A stretch of DNA of 64,000 bases from an uncultured Paracoccaceae bacterium (GCA_947493255.1 CANLQK010000006.1:62001-126000), one strand, 5' to 3'; shown: positions 1 through 8,993, counted from the first letter of the stretch. Translations and numbers: made by a program. The notes: generated from the sequence alone by a model not told the origin.

Positions 1-946
1 TTTCGATGGTTTGTTTGGCGCGGGCTTCTTGGTCGGCCAAGGTGTCGCGTTGAACGTGGAGACGTTGCAGCACGGCTGCTGCGATTGCTTCTTCTTCGCG
101 CAGGGGCGGAAGGGCGTCTTCGGCGGTTTGGCGGGCCTTGGCAGATTGACGCGCCGCCGTTTCGGCAGACGCCGCGGCGGTCGTACGTTCGCGCAGTTCA
201 TCCATTGCGGCGGCACGAGCTTCGTCGGCTTCTTTCCAACGGCGGTATAACAGCAGGCCTTCGGATTGGCGCAGGTCGTCGCCGATGGCGCGATAGCGGG
301 CGGCCTGACGGGCCTGCCGCGCGAGCTGGCCCAACTGGCTGGCCAATTGTTCGATCACATCATCGACGCGGGCGAGGTTTTGTTCGGAGCCCTTGAGTTT
401 TAGTTCCGCCTCGTGGCGACGTTGATACAGGCCGGAGATGCCTGCGGCCTCTTCCAAGATACGACGGCGCGCTTTGGGTTTGGAATTGATCAGTTCGGAG
501 ATTTGACCCTGACGTACCAGCGCAGGAGAGTGCGCACCGGTGGAGGCATCTGCGAACAGCATCTGCACATCGCGGGCGCGCACATCTTTTGCGCCGACTT
601 TATAGGCAGAGCCAACATCGCGGGTGATGCGACGCACGATTTCCAGCTTATCACTGTCGTTAAAGGCCGCAGGCGCGAGACGTTCGCCATTGTCGATTTC
701 GAGCGAAACTTCGGCGAAGTTGCGGGCAGGACGTGTGGACGCACCAGCAAAAATCACGTCTTCCATGCCGCCGCCACGCATGGCTTTAGGGCGGTTTTCG
801 CCCATGACCCAACGCAACGCTTCGAGGAGGTTAGATTTGCCGCAGCCGTTTGGACCCACCACGCCTGTCAGCCCGTCCTGAATGATCAGGTCGGTCGGGT
901 CGACGAAGCTTTTAAAGCCATTCAGGCGAAGGCGGGAAAACCGCAT
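1..946 (-). CDS. smc: Chromosome segregation ATPase SMC, N-terminal part (runs off window)
   Basis: This is the ATPase of the SMC-ScpAB condensin, which binds DNA and compacts and separates sister chromosomes. Reading from the ATG at 946, the protein begins [14 protein letters not shown]. The Walker A loop GPNGCGKSN lies near residues 31-39. It is followed by a stretch typical of SMC heads, including [10 protein letters not shown] and [15 protein letters not shown], and then by the start of a heptad-rich coiled coil rich in Glu, Arg and Gln. The hinge, second coiled coil and C-terminal Walker B half lie outside the window. The gene is transcribed away from the cobalamin locus and has no visible operon partner here. 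The family assignment is secure from the head motifs; only the 3' extent is unknown. Confidence 0.95.
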   Translation of the reverse strand, partial: MRFSRLRLNGFKSFVDPTDLIIQDGLTGVVGPNGCGKSNLLEALRWVMGENRPKAMRGGGMEDVIFAGASTRPARNFAEVSLEIDNGERLAPAAFNDSDKLEIVRRITRDVGSAYKVGAKDVRARDVQMLFADASTGAHSPALVRQGQISELINSKPKARRRILEEAAGISGLYQRRHEAELKLKGSEQNLARVDDVIEQLASQLGQLARQARQAARYRAIGDDLRQSEGLLLYRRWKEADEARAAAMDELRERTTAAASAETAARQSAKARQTAEDALPPLREEEAIAAAVLQRLHVQRDTLADQEARAKQTIE

Positions 947-1204
947 GGGTTGCTCGTTTATGATTCTCTATCCGGCTTATATGCTGCGCGGTCAGGTACG
1001 TCTGAGTCAACGAACCCACACCGGATGTCGCGCAAAATAGGCGGTTATCCACAAGATATTGCGGATTTGGGCGGTGATTTGGGCAAAGCGGATCAATTGC
1101 CCCAACGGAGAACCTGCAGGGTTTTCACGGCGGCATTTCGTCGGATTCACACCAAATGTGCCGGAATCCGCCTTGACCCACCAACCCTACACGGCGCACA
1201 ACGG

Positions 1205-1401
1205 TGGTGCATGGTTCTTATCTGTGTGGCCAAGCCACGCAGGGGATCAAAAAGGGAATGTGGTGCGCGCCGATCCAAACAGGAGGTACAAAACCACAGC
1301 CGCCCCCGCGACTGTAAGCGGTGAGTGTGCGTTCATGACCACTGGGGCAACCCGGGAAGGGAACGCAAACCACGATGATCCGCGAGCCAGGAGACCTGCC
1401 A
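1205..1401 (+). promoter_or_regulatory. Cobalamin (B12) riboswitch
   Basis: The hallmark conserved blocks of the cobalamin riboswitch occur in order. They are AAAAGGGAAT near 1250, then CCACAGCCGCCCCCGCGACT with TGTAAGCGG around 1297-1321, then CCACTGGG, CGGGAAGG near 1353, and GAGCCAGGAGACCTGCC at 1384-1400. A hairpin (GCCGTC/GACGGC, 1417-1434) follows and lies just upstream of the next start codon. It has no U-tract, so control may be translational rather than by termination; that part is inference. The element would repress the downstream CbiM-type permease when adenosylcobalamin is plentiful. Confidence 0.95.
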
Positions 1402-1451
1402 TGCTAAATGAAACCCGCCGTCGGGGATGACGGCTGCATGGGATAGAAAAT

Positions 1452-2129
1452 ATGCATATCGAACCGGGCGTCGTTCACGGCGCAAAAATGATCTTGAGCT
1501 ACGCAACCGCAGCTGGCGCTGTCACGTATTCCGCCAAAATGGCGTGGGATGCGATTAAGCATCGCGGACCAGTTTCCTTGGCTGCGCGCAGCGTGATCGC
1601 CACTTTGGCGGTTTTCATCTTCTTCGAAGTCCTGCCGCATTTCGCTGTTGGAATTTCAGAAGTCCACTTCATCTTTGGGACAACGATTTTGTTGATCCTT
1701 GGCACAGCCCCTGCTGCGATTGGGTTGGTCGCCGGATTGGCGTTGCAGGGCATGTTGTTTGCCCCATCTGATGTGCCGATGTTCTCGGTCAACATCACGA
1801 CATTGCTGGTTCCGCTGTTTGCTGTGCATTTCCTTGCCAAAAGCATCATCGCGCCGAACACAGCCTATATTGATTTGACATACGCACAGGCGTTCAAGCT
1901 GTCGGCCGCTTACCAAGGCGGCGTGGTTGCATGGGTCGCGTTTTGGGCGATTTACGGTCAAGGCGTTGGTGCCGACAATTTGGCAGCTGTCGGGTCGTTT
2001 GGGATTGCGTACATGGCGGTTGTGCTGGTCGAACCGCTGGTCGATCTGGCCGTGTTGGCCGGCGCGAAGAAGCTGCGCGGGTTGGACGGATCTGGCCTTG
2101 TGTCGCCCCGTTTGTACGCCGCCGTTTAA
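1452..2129 (+). CDS. CbiM-family energy-coupling factor (cobalt/precursor) transporter permease
   Basis: The 225-residue protein begins MHIEPGVVHG, which resembles the MHI-start metal-binding N-terminus of CbiM/NikM permeases, where the N-terminal amine and His2 help bind the metal. The rest is mostly hydrophobic, with about six membrane segments and a conserved region around residues 40-115. CbiM is the substrate-specific component of ECF transporters for cobalt. The gene lies 50 bp below a cobalamin riboswitch and ahead of cobW, which points to uptake for B12 synthesis. No CbiN, CbiQ or CbiO partner is encoded nearby, so the energising module must be elsewhere or the protein works alone. 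The substrate is inferred from family and riboswitch only. Confidence 0.85.
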   Translation: MHIEPGVVHGAKMILSYATAAGAVTYSAKMAWDAIKHRGPVSLAARSVIATLAVFIFFEVLPHFAVGISEVHFIFGTTILLILGTAPAAIGLVAGLALQGMLFAPSDVPMFSVNITTLLVPLFAVHFLAKSIIAPNTAYIDLTYAQAFKLSAAYQGGVVAWVAFWAIYGQGVGADNLAAVGSFGIAYMAVVLVEPLVDLAVLAGAKKLRGLDGSGLVSPRLYAAV

Positions 2130-2156
2130 CTGCTGATTGAATTATAATATGCGTGG

Positions 2157-2182
2157 ACGGCCCCCGACTGCGGGGCCGTTTG
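2157..2182 (+). terminator. Hairpin terminator or attenuator between the CbiM gene and cobW
   Basis: ACGGCCCC (2157-2164) pairs perfectly with GGGGCCGT (2172-2179) across a 7-nt loop and is followed by a short TTT. It lies between the permease gene and cobW. The weak T-tract suggests partial termination or an mRNA-processing hairpin. Confidence 0.6.
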
Positions 2183-2209
2183 CGTCGCGATGCGCCTTAG
2201 GAGAGATTT

Positions 2210-3298
2210 ATGCCTGCGAAAATTCCCGCCACTGTTGTTACCGGCTTTCTTGGCGCCGGAAAGACCACGCTGATCCGCCATATGCTGGAGAATTCCCAAG
2301 GCAAACGAATTGCGTTGATCATTAACGAATTCGGCGATTTGGGTGTGGATGGCGATATTTTGAAAGGCTGCGGGGATGAGACCTGCACCGAGGATGACAT
2401 CATGGAGCTGTCCAACGGGTGCATTTGCTGCACCGTTGCGGACGATTTTATTCCGACGATGGAAAAACTGTTGGGGCGTGAAAACCCGCCCGATCATATT
2501 GTGATTGAAACATCGGGTTTGGCGTTGCCACAGCCATTGGTGCGCGCGTTCAACTGGCCTGGAATTTCGACCAAGGTGACCGTGGACGGTGTGGTCACGG
2601 TTGTGGATGGCCGTGCCGTGACAGATGGGCGGTTTGCACACAACGTTGATGCCGTGGATGCTCAACGCAAACTCGACGAGAACCTGGACCACGAAACACC
2701 ATTGTCCGAGCTGTTCGAAGATCAGATCGCTTGTGCGGATATGATTGTGGTGAACAAGGCGGACCTGTTGGGCGACGGTCAGGCCGATCATTTGCGCGCG
2801 GTTCTAAAGTCTGAAGCGCGTCAAGGTGTTCAGGTCGTGACAGCGACGATGGGCGCTTTGCCTGTGAATGTTTTGTTGGGCCAAGGTATGGGCGCTGAGG
2901 CGGATTTAGAGGCCCGCCATGAAGTGCATCACCACCATCATGATCATGACCATCACCACCATGACGATGACCATCATCACGAAGATGATCACCATCATGA
3001 ACACGCCCACGGCCATGACGAGTTTGAAAGCTTCGTCGTAGAGATGGGTGAAATCAAAGACGCCAACGCATTTGCCGAAAAGGTTGCGGATGTGATCCGC
3101 GCCCATGACATTTTGCGCCTGAAAGGGTTTGCCGCGATTACGGATAAACCCATGCGTTTGACATTGCAGGCTGTTGGCCCACGCGTAGACACCTATTTTG
3201 ACCGCCCGTTTGGCGTTCAGATGCGGTCGACCCGATTGGTGGTGATCGGTCAGGCGGGGCTTGACCGCGTGGCAATTGATACCGCCTTGCGCGCATGA
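2210..3298 (+). CDS. cobW: CobW-type G3E GTPase metallochaperone for cobalamin synthesis
   Basis: This is a COG0523 GTPase thought to deliver cobalt to the CobNST chelatase. The 362-residue protein has the P-loop GFLGAGKT (residues 12-19), the metal-binding CxCC motif CICC (71-74), an SKxD-like NKAD guanine motif, and a CobW C-terminal domain in the last 100 residues. Between the two domains is an exceptional His/Asp-rich linker, about residues 239-269, with more than 15 histidines interspersed with Asp. Such tracts store or sense divalent metals. ATG 2210 follows an AGGAG-like ribosome site. The stop overlaps the next start (ATGA), so the GNAT gene is cotranscribed. Placement before cobN supports the cobalamin assignment over other COG0523 roles. 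Confidence 0.93.
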   Translation: MPAKIPATVVTGFLGAGKTTLIRHMLENSQGKRIALIINEFGDLGVDGDILKGCGDETCTEDDIMELSNGCICCTVADDFIPTMEKLLGRENPPDHIVIETSGLALPQPLVRAFNWPGISTKVTVDGVVTVVDGRAVTDGRFAHNVDAVDAQRKLDENLDHETPLSELFEDQIACADMIVVNKADLLGDGQADHLRAVLKSEARQGVQVVTATMGALPVNVLLGQGMGAEADLEARHEVHHHHHDHDHHHHDDDHHHEDDHHHEHAHGHDEFESFVVEMGEIKDANAFAEKVADVIRAHDILRLKGFAAITDKPMRLTLQAVGPRVDTYFDRPFGVQMRSTRLVVIGQAGLDRVAIDTALRA

Positions 3299-3744
3299 TT
3301 ACCGTTGAGCTTGCGAACCCAAATGACGAGGCGCCAGCGGCGTTGTTGGCGCAAAGTCATGCGTTGATGAACGAGCTGTTTCCGGCGGGCGCCTGTCATT
3401 ACTTGGATCTGGATGCGCTGTGTGCCGATAACATTCGGTTCTTTGCGGCACGCGAAGGGTCGGATATACTGGGAACAGGCGCGTTGGCTATCAAAGACGG
3501 CTACGGCGAGGTGAAGTCGATGTTCACCGCGCAAGAAGGACGAGGCAAGGGTGTAGCGGCGGCCGTTTTGCGCATGGTGGAAGACACCGCACGCGACGAG
3601 GAATTGCCACTTCTGCGCCTAGAAACAGGCACCGGACTAGATGCCGCACACCGGCTGTATGGCCGGTTCGGTTTCGAGATTTGCGGGCCCTTCGGCGATT
3701 ATGACGAAAGCCCCTATTCGATCTTTATGGAAAAAACGTTGTGA
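3295..3744 (+). CDS. GNAT-family N-acetyltransferase
   Basis: A 149-residue acetyltransferase of the GCN5-related family. The acetyl-CoA pyrophosphate-binding loop is visible as EGRGKGVAAAVL at about residues 79-90, followed by the usual helix and the C-terminal LYGRFGF segment that closes the cofactor site. The start overlaps the cobW stop by 4 bp, so the two genes are translationally coupled. The substrate cannot be read from the sequence. Association with cobalamin synthesis may reflect operon membership only. Confidence 0.85.
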   Translation: MITVELANPNDEAPAALLAQSHALMNELFPAGACHYLDLDALCADNIRFFAAREGSDILGTGALAIKDGYGEVKSMFTAQEGRGKGVAAAVLRMVEDTARDEELPLLRLETGTGLDAAHRLYGRFGFEICGPFGDYDESPYSIFMEKTL

Positions 3745-3746
3745 CG

Positions 3747-3908
3747 TTATTTCTTTGCCTTTTCGGCATTGGCCTTCATCCGTGCCAGCAATTCAGCCTT
3801 AGACGGGCGTTTGCTGAACGGCGTTTTGTCGGTGCCATAGGCGTTATGTTCGGAATGGCGGGGCTGGCCTTTGGCCGGTTTTGGCGCGCCTGCGGCTTTG
3901 TAGTCCAT
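3747..3908 (-). CDS. Small conserved-looking basic protein, 53 residues
   Basis: A short reading frame on the opposite strand, starting at ATG 3908 and preceded by AGGAGC at good spacing. The product begins MDYKAAGAPKPAKGQPRHSE and ends in a Lys/Ala-rich helix. It is polar, Pro- and Lys-rich, and has no membrane segment or recognisable fold. It fills the gap between the acetyltransferase and cobN almost exactly, ending 3 bp from the former's stop. The ribosome site, the tight fit and a non-random composition argue that it is real. Function is unknown. Confidence 0.65.
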   Translation of the reverse strand: MDYKAAGAPKPAKGQPRHSEHNAYGTDKTPFSKRPSKAELLARMKANAEKAKK

Positions 3909-3943
3909 GGTCGTGCTCCTATTGTTTGGAAGGCATGTAACTG

Positions 3944-6900
3944 ATGCATCTGTTGGCGGCTACCCCTGGGGCGATTGATGACGGGAAAGAACCTGTCGAT
4001 TTAGGACAAACGCCTGCCGATGTTGTGGTGATTTCTGCGGCAGATACCGAATTGGCGGCTTTGTCGGCTGCACGGGGTGAGATGAAAGATGCACCGGCTG
4101 TACGGTTGGCCAGCATGATGCATCTGATCCACCCGATGTCGGTGGATTTGCACCTTGATCAATGCGCCACAAAATCACGGTTGGTGATTGCACGGGTTTT
4201 GGGCGGGGCTGGATATTGGACTTACGGGGTCGAGCAATACGCCGCACGGTTACGGGCGGCCGGCGTTCCTTTTGCGTTACTCCCCGGGGATGACAAAGAA
4301 GACGCCGAATTGCGCGCACTGTCGACCATTGCCGACGCTGACTACGATGCCTTGTGGTCGTATTTGGTGGAAGGTGGACCCGAAAACGCGGTGAACTTTT
4401 TGGCCTTTGCCAAGGCAATGTTAGACGGCGTTGAAACACCGGACCCTGCACGCCCGTTGTTGAAGGCGGGGGTTTATTGGCCTGGTGAGGGTGTGAGCGG
4501 TTTGGAAACGGCGCAGGCGGCGTGGGTTGTTGGCGCACCTGTTGTACCGATCGTGTTTTACCGCGCCTTGGTGCAAGGTGCGGGTTTGCAGCCGATCAAT
4601 CGGTTGGTGAAAGGGCTATTGCGCGCTGGGTTGAACCCGCTACCGGTGTTTGTTGCGTCGCTGAAAGATCCGTTGTCGCAGGCGACTGTTGAAACCCTGT
4701 TTCGTGCGGCACCGCCCGATGTGATCTTGAATTGCACATCTTTTGCAGTGGGTTCGCCCCATGCGGGAGATGCCGCCACGGTGAACCCGTTGGCCGCAGA
4801 TTATGCCAATAATGCGCCGGTGTTTCAGGTGGTGTTAGCCGCGTCATCCGAAGAGGCATGGGCCGAGGGCCTAACCGGCCTATCATCACGCGACATCGCG
4901 ATGAACGTCGCCCTCCCCGAAGTAGACGGACGTGTGTTGACCCGCGCGATCAGTTTTAAGGGCGAAGCCTATTTCGATGAGGCCACCGAATGTCCGATTG
5001 CGACTTATCGCGCAGTCGGGGACCGTGTGGACTGGGTTGTGAAACTGGCGGCAAGCTGGGCCGCGTTGCGGGGGAAAGCCGTATCGCAAAAGCGCGTGGC
5101 GTTGGTGTTGGCGAACTACCCCAACAAGGACGGGCGTTTGGCGAATGGCGTGGGGCTAGATACGCCCGCCGCAACAGTCCATACGTTGGGGTTATTGAAC
5201 CAAGCGGGCTATGACGTTTCGCTGCCGGTCGACGCACAGGCGTTGATGGATACGATGATGGCTGGGCCCACCAATTGGTTGACAGACCGGGCTGACCGGG
5301 AGGGGGGAGAGGTTCTTCCGCTAGAGGTTTATCAAAGCTATTTTGACGACCTTCCTTGGGCCGTGAAGGAACAGATCACCACCCGCTGGGGTGCGCCGGC
5401 TGACGACCCGTTTTTGCGAAGCGATGGATTTGCGCTGTCCGTCCATCGGTTTGGGAATGCCGTTGTTGGGCTGCAACCTGCACGCGGCTATAACATAGAC
5501 CCGACAGAGACCTATCACAGCCCCGATTTGGTGCCGCCACACAATTATTTGGCGTTCTATTTCTGGCTGCGTCACCATTGGGGCGCGGATGCGATTGTTC
5601 ACATGGGCAAGCACGGGAATTTGGAATGGTTACCAGGTAAGGCGACGGCGCTATCTGAAACCTGCTGGCCTGAGGTTGTGTTGGGGACGACGCCCCATGT
5701 GTACCCGTTTATCGTGAACGACCCCGGTGAAGGGACACAGGCGAAACGGCGGGCGGCGGCGGTGATTATCGACCATTTGACGCCGCCGTTAACGCGCGCC
5801 GAAAGCTATGGGCCATTGCGCGACCTTGAGGCCTTGGTGGATGAATATTACGAGGCGGCTGGGGTAGACCCGCGCCGCATTGAACATTTACGTCGCGAGA
5901 TTTTGTCGCTTTCGGATGTGACAGGTTTAGCGTCAGACGTTGGGTTTGATGGCGATGAAGACGGTGATCTGGCTAAGCTGGACGCCTATTTATGCGAGCT
6001 GAAAGAAGCGCAAATTCGCGACGGGTTGCACGTGTTTGGGCAATCGCCAGAAGGCGAGCAGCTGCGCGATTTGACAATCGCACTGGCCCGTATTCCACGC
6101 AGCGATGGCGCGGGGGGCGATGCATCCTTGTTGCGGGCCATGGCCGGTGATTTAGGGGTGTCGTTTGACCCATTGGATTGTGATTTGGCCGCCGTTGCCA
6201 CTGAAAAGCCAAAGGTTCTCGTCGGGCTGTCAGATGACACATGGCGGACATTGGGCGATACCGTTGAGCGGCTAGAGCTGCTGGCGATCGCGTTGTTAGA
6301 CGGTGAAGCCAGCGCGCCAGGGCCGCAGACATTGGCGGTTTTGGAAGAGATCATGACGACGATCCGACCGCGGGTCACGGAATGTGGTTTGCGCGAGGGG
6401 GACGGGTTGCTGCGTGCCCTTGCTGGGCAGTTCGTCGCCCCTGCCCCGTCAGGCGCACCGACGCGTGGCCGGTTGGATGTTTTGCCGACAGGTGGGAATT
6501 TCTACAGTGTTGATGCACGTGCAGTGCCCACGCCGACCGCTTGGACGTTGGGGTGGAAGTCGGCCAATTTGTTGATCGAAAAGCACCTTCAGGATCACGG
6601 GGATTGGCCGCGTTCAATGTTGGTGACGGCGTGGGGCACTGCCAACATGCGCACGGGTGGTGATGACATTGCGCAGGCCATGGCCCTGATGGGGGTAAAG
6701 CCGAAATGGGATGCTGCCAACCGCCGTGTCACTGGGTTTGAGGTATTGCCTGAAGGTGTTCTGGGACGCCCGCGTGTAGATGTAACACTGCGGATCAGTG
6801 GGTTTTTCCGCGATGCGTTTCCGCAGTTGATTGCGTTGTTTGATAGTGCAGCCAAAGCGGTGCAAGCGCTGGATGAAAGCGATGGCCAGAACCCTGCTGC

Positions 6901-7648
6901 CGCGCGCGCAAAGGCCGGTGAAACAACGACGCGGGTATATGGGTCGAAGCCCGGGGCCTACGGCGCTGGTTTGCAGGCGATGATTGATGAACGCCTTTGG
7001 AAGGGGCGCGCCGATTTGGGTGAGGCCTATTTGGAATGGGGCAGTTACGCCTATGGTGCGGGCGTCGAGGGCGCGCGGGACCGTGCTGGGTTTGAAGCGC
7101 GGTTGGGTCAGGTTGAGGCGATTGTACAAAACCAAGACAACCGCGAACACGACATTTTAGACAGCGACGATTACTACCAGTTTGAAGGCGGCGCGGCGGC
7201 GGCGATTAACAGCCTGCAAGGGCGGGATCGACCCATCTATCACAACGATCATTCTCGGCCTGAGCGGCCTGTCATTCGCACGTTGGATGATGAAATTGGA
7301 CGGGTTGTACGCAGCCGCGTGGTAAACCCCAAATGGATCGATGGGGTCAAGCGACATGGGTACAAGGGCGCGTTTGAAATGGCGGCGACGGTGGATTACC
7401 TGTTCGCGTTTGCCGCAACGACGGGCGTTGTAAAGAACCATCATTTCGATCTGGTCGAAGATGCGTTTTTGGCGAACGATGAAACGCGCGACTTTATCGC
7501 AGATCACAATGAACCGGCATTGTTGGAAATTGCGCAGCGGCTGCAAGAAGCCATTGATCGTGATATATGGGTCCCGCGCAGCAATTCAGCACGCGCAAGG
7601 ATCGCGGAGATTTTGGAATGTCAGATGCCACGGAACAAGCAGCGGTAA
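3944..7648 (+). CDS. cobN: Cobaltochelatase large subunit CobN
   Basis: CobN is the large subunit of the ATP-dependent CobNST chelatase, which inserts cobalt into hydrogenobyrinic acid a,c-diamide in the aerobic cobalamin pathway. The product is 1234 residues, close to the family norm. It carries the signature HMGKHGNLEWLPGKA at about residue 553, a Gly-rich central domain and the conserved C-terminal region ending near WVPRSNSARARIAEI. GGAAGG lies about 9 bases before ATG 3944. CobS and CobT are not in the window, as is common since they are often unlinked. Its 3' end overlaps the next gene by 31 bp. Confidence 0.95.
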   Translation: MHLLAATPGAIDDGKEPVDLGQTPADVVVISAADTELAALSAARGEMKDAPAVRLASMMHLIHPMSVDLHLDQCATKSRLVIARVLGGAGYWTYGVEQYAARLRAAGVPFALLPGDDKEDAELRALSTIADADYDALWSYLVEGGPENAVNFLAFAKAMLDGVETPDPARPLLKAGVYWPGEGVSGLETAQAAWVVGAPVVPIVFYRALVQGAGLQPINRLVKGLLRAGLNPLPVFVASLKDPLSQATVETLFRAAPPDVILNCTSFAVGSPHAGDAATVNPLAADYANNAPVFQVVLAASSEEAWAEGLTGLSSRDIAMNVALPEVDGRVLTRAISFKGEAYFDEATECPIATYRAVGDRVDWVVKLAASWAALRGKAVSQKRVALVLANYPNKDGRLANGVGLDTPAATVHTLGLLNQAGYDVSLPVDAQALMDTMMAGPTNWLTDRADREGGEVLPLEVYQSYFDDLPWAVKEQITTRWGAPADDPFLRSDGFALSVHRFGNAVVGLQPARGYNIDPTETYHSPDLVPPHNYLAFYFWLRHHWGADAIVHMGKHGNLEWLPGKATALSETCWPEVVLGTTPHVYPFIVNDPGEGTQAKRRAAAVIIDHLTPPLTRAESYGPLRDLEALVDEYYEAAGVDPRRIEHLRREILSLSDVTGLASDVGFDGDEDGDLAKLDAYLCELKEAQIRDGLHVFGQSPEGEQLRDLTIALARIPRSDGAGGDASLLRAMAGDLGVSFDPLDCDLAAVATEKPKVLVGLSDDTWRTLGDTVERLELLAIALLDGEASAPGPQTLAVLEEIMTTIRPRVTECGLREGDGLLRALAGQFVAPAPSGAPTRGRLDVLPTGGNFYSVDARAVPTPTAWTLGWKSANLLIEKHLQDHGDWPRSMLVTAWGTANMRTGGDDIAQAMALMGVKPKWDAANRRVTGFEVLPEGVLGRPRVDVTLRISGFFRDAFPQLIALFDSAAKAVQALDESDGQNPAAARAKAGETTTRVYGSKPGAYGAGLQAMIDERLWKGRADLGEAYLEWGSYAYGAGVEGARDRAGFEARLGQVEAIVQNQDNREHDILDSDDYYQFEGGAAAAINSLQGRDRPIYHNDHSRPERPVIRTLDDEIGRVVRSRVVNPKWIDGVKRHGYKGAFEMAATVDYLFAFAATTGVVKNHHFDLVEDAFLANDETRDFIADHNEPALLEIAQRLQEAIDRDIWVPRSNSARARIAEILECQMPRNKQR

Positions 7649-8067
7649 AACACGGCCATTGTCTGTGTGGAGCGATTGGGTTCGCCTATGACAGCGTCGA
7701 GTTATTTAAGGGCACTTGTCATTGCGAGAGCTGCCGAAGGCAAACGGCCAGCCCATTCACGACCTTCATGGGCGTTGCGAACGGGACCTGGCGCTGGACG
7801 GGTGAAACCCCAAAAACGTATGAAAGCAGTCCAGGTCAGGTCCGGTATTTTTGCGGAACCTGCGGTGCACCGGTGGCCTATAGTTCGGCGCGTTGGCCTG
7901 ACGAGATCCACTTTTACGCGGCGCTATTGAACGACGCGCACACGTTTGTTCCAAACGAACATTATCATTGGGAAGAGCGGCTAGAGTGGGCCGCTCCGCC
8001 CGATGACTTGCCCAAACACACGGGCACCATTCAAGCACTTTCACAAAAAGGGGACAGCCCTAGCTAA
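7618..8067 (+). CDS. GFA-family zinc protein (Gfa/CENP-V fold)
   Basis: The 149-residue protein has the zinc-binding cysteines of the glutathione-dependent formaldehyde-activating fold: CLCG (about 15-18), CHCESC (34-39) and CGTCG near 83-87. The family binds structural and catalytic zinc, but few members are biochemically characterised and most are not true formaldehyde enzymes. I chose ATG 7618 because GGAGA precedes it at suitable spacing and the following residues lead directly into the domain; an upstream in-frame start would extend into cobN. It overlaps the end of cobN, so the two genes share a message. No specific cobalamin role is evident. Confidence 0.82.
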   Translation: MSDATEQAAVKHGHCLCGAIGFAYDSVELFKGTCHCESCRRQTASPFTTFMGVANGTWRWTGETPKTYESSPGQVRYFCGTCGAPVAYSSARWPDEIHFYAALLNDAHTFVPNEHYHWEERLEWAAPPDDLPKHTGTIQALSQKGDSPS

Positions 8068-8132
8068 AACCCAGCCGCAAAAGCGGCCGCGCCCAAATAG
8101 GCGAACAACAGAAAACAAGTTACAAATCGCAT
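8064..8132 (-). CDS. Putative 22-residue membrane microprotein
   Basis: Reading leftward from ATG 8132, a 22-codon frame encodes a strongly hydrophobic peptide beginning MRFVTCFLLFAYLGAAAF. A near-perfect Shine-Dalgarno, AAGGAGG, lies 9 bases upstream, better than most in this window. The peptide would form a single membrane helix or a cleavable-like segment. Its stop codon overlaps the last 4 bases of the GFA gene in convergent orientation. The internal GCCGC-AAAA-GCGGC repeat could also act as a weak terminator. No family is recognisable, and expression is inferred only from the ribosome site. Confidence 0.5.
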   Translation of the reverse strand: MRFVTCFLLFAYLGAAAFAAGF

Positions 8133-8374
8133 GGGCCATCCCCTCCTTAAGTTAGTAAAGCGAAAAACGCGCCCTTCGGTTAGGGGAAAAGTTAGCATTT
8201 TCTGACCCTTACATCACAACCAGAGCGAAATTGCTGATTGATCGCGCACCTCTTGCGTGCAGACGGATTCGTTATAATCGGATCCAGCTTTTTGTTAAAA
8301 AAGACATTGGCATTGGGCCCAGAAAGCGGGAATGATGTGCATCGCACCTTCGCAACCGTTTCATGGAGCTTGTT

Positions 8375-8992
8375 ATGACCGATACAACCGCAGACGCCGA
8401 CCGCCACGCAATGAAAATGGCCAAGAAAAAGGCCGCGCGCGATAAGATCATGGCGACCAAGACCGACAAAAAAGGGTTGATCATTGTCCATACGGGCAAA
8501 GGTAAGGGCAAGTCTTCGGCTGCGTTTGGCATGATTTTTCGCCACATCGCCCATGGGATGAAGTCGGCAGTCGTTCAATTCATCAAGGGTGGCATGAGCA
8601 CGGGTGAACGGGATTTGATTTTGAACAAATTTGCGGACGAGTGCGCGTTCCACACGATGGGCGAAGGGTTTACATGGGAAACCCAAGACAAGACACGCGA
8701 TACGGAAATGGCGATGGCGGCTTGGGAAAAGGCCAAAGAGCTGATCCGCGATGAAAGCAATTCAATGGTGTTGCTGGACGAGATCAACATCGCGATCCGG
8801 TATGATTATGTGCCAATTGCAGACGTGGTTCAGTTTTTGGTCGAAGAAAAACCAGACATGACCCATGTGGTTTTGACGGGGCGCAATGCCCATGATGATT
8901 TGATCGAGATTGCCGATCTGGTCACCGAGATGGAACTGGTGAAACACCCGTTCCGGTCTGGGGTGAAGGCGCAGGTTGGCGTCGAATACTAA
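8375..8992 (+). CDS. cobO: Cob(I)yrinic acid a,c-diamide adenosyltransferase
   Basis: This is the CobO/BtuR/CobA-type enzyme, which transfers the 5'-deoxyadenosyl group from ATP to the cobalt of corrinoids. The 205-residue product has the P-loop TGKGKGKSS (about 40-48), the long basic N-terminal helix typical of the family, and the conserved DEINIAIRYDYV segment, with a C-terminal TEMELVKHPF motif close to the consensus. ATG 8375 is preceded by GGAGC. It sits directly before bluB with a 1-bp gap, so the adenosylation and lower-ligand genes are cotranscribed. Confidence 0.95.
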   Translation: MTDTTADADRHAMKMAKKKAARDKIMATKTDKKGLIIVHTGKGKGKSSAAFGMIFRHIAHGMKSAVVQFIKGGMSTGERDLILNKFADECAFHTMGEGFTWETQDKTRDTEMAMAAWEKAKELIRDESNSMVLLDEINIAIRYDYVPIADVVQFLVEEKPDMTHVVLTGRNAHDDLIEIADLVTEMELVKHPFRSGVKAQVGVEY

Positions 8993-8993
8993 G

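Noticed and set aside
1045-1053. Perfect DnaA-box-like TTATCCACA
   Set aside because: It is single. Only one more imperfect copy (CTATCCACA near 24153) was seen, and there is no AT-rich unwinding region or dnaA/dnaN gene nearby, so there is no evidence of an origin.
413-1324. A 303-codon frame antisense to smc and across the riboswitch leader
   Set aside because: smc motifs are explicit on the other strand, and this frame crosses the riboswitch. Its product has no domain features.
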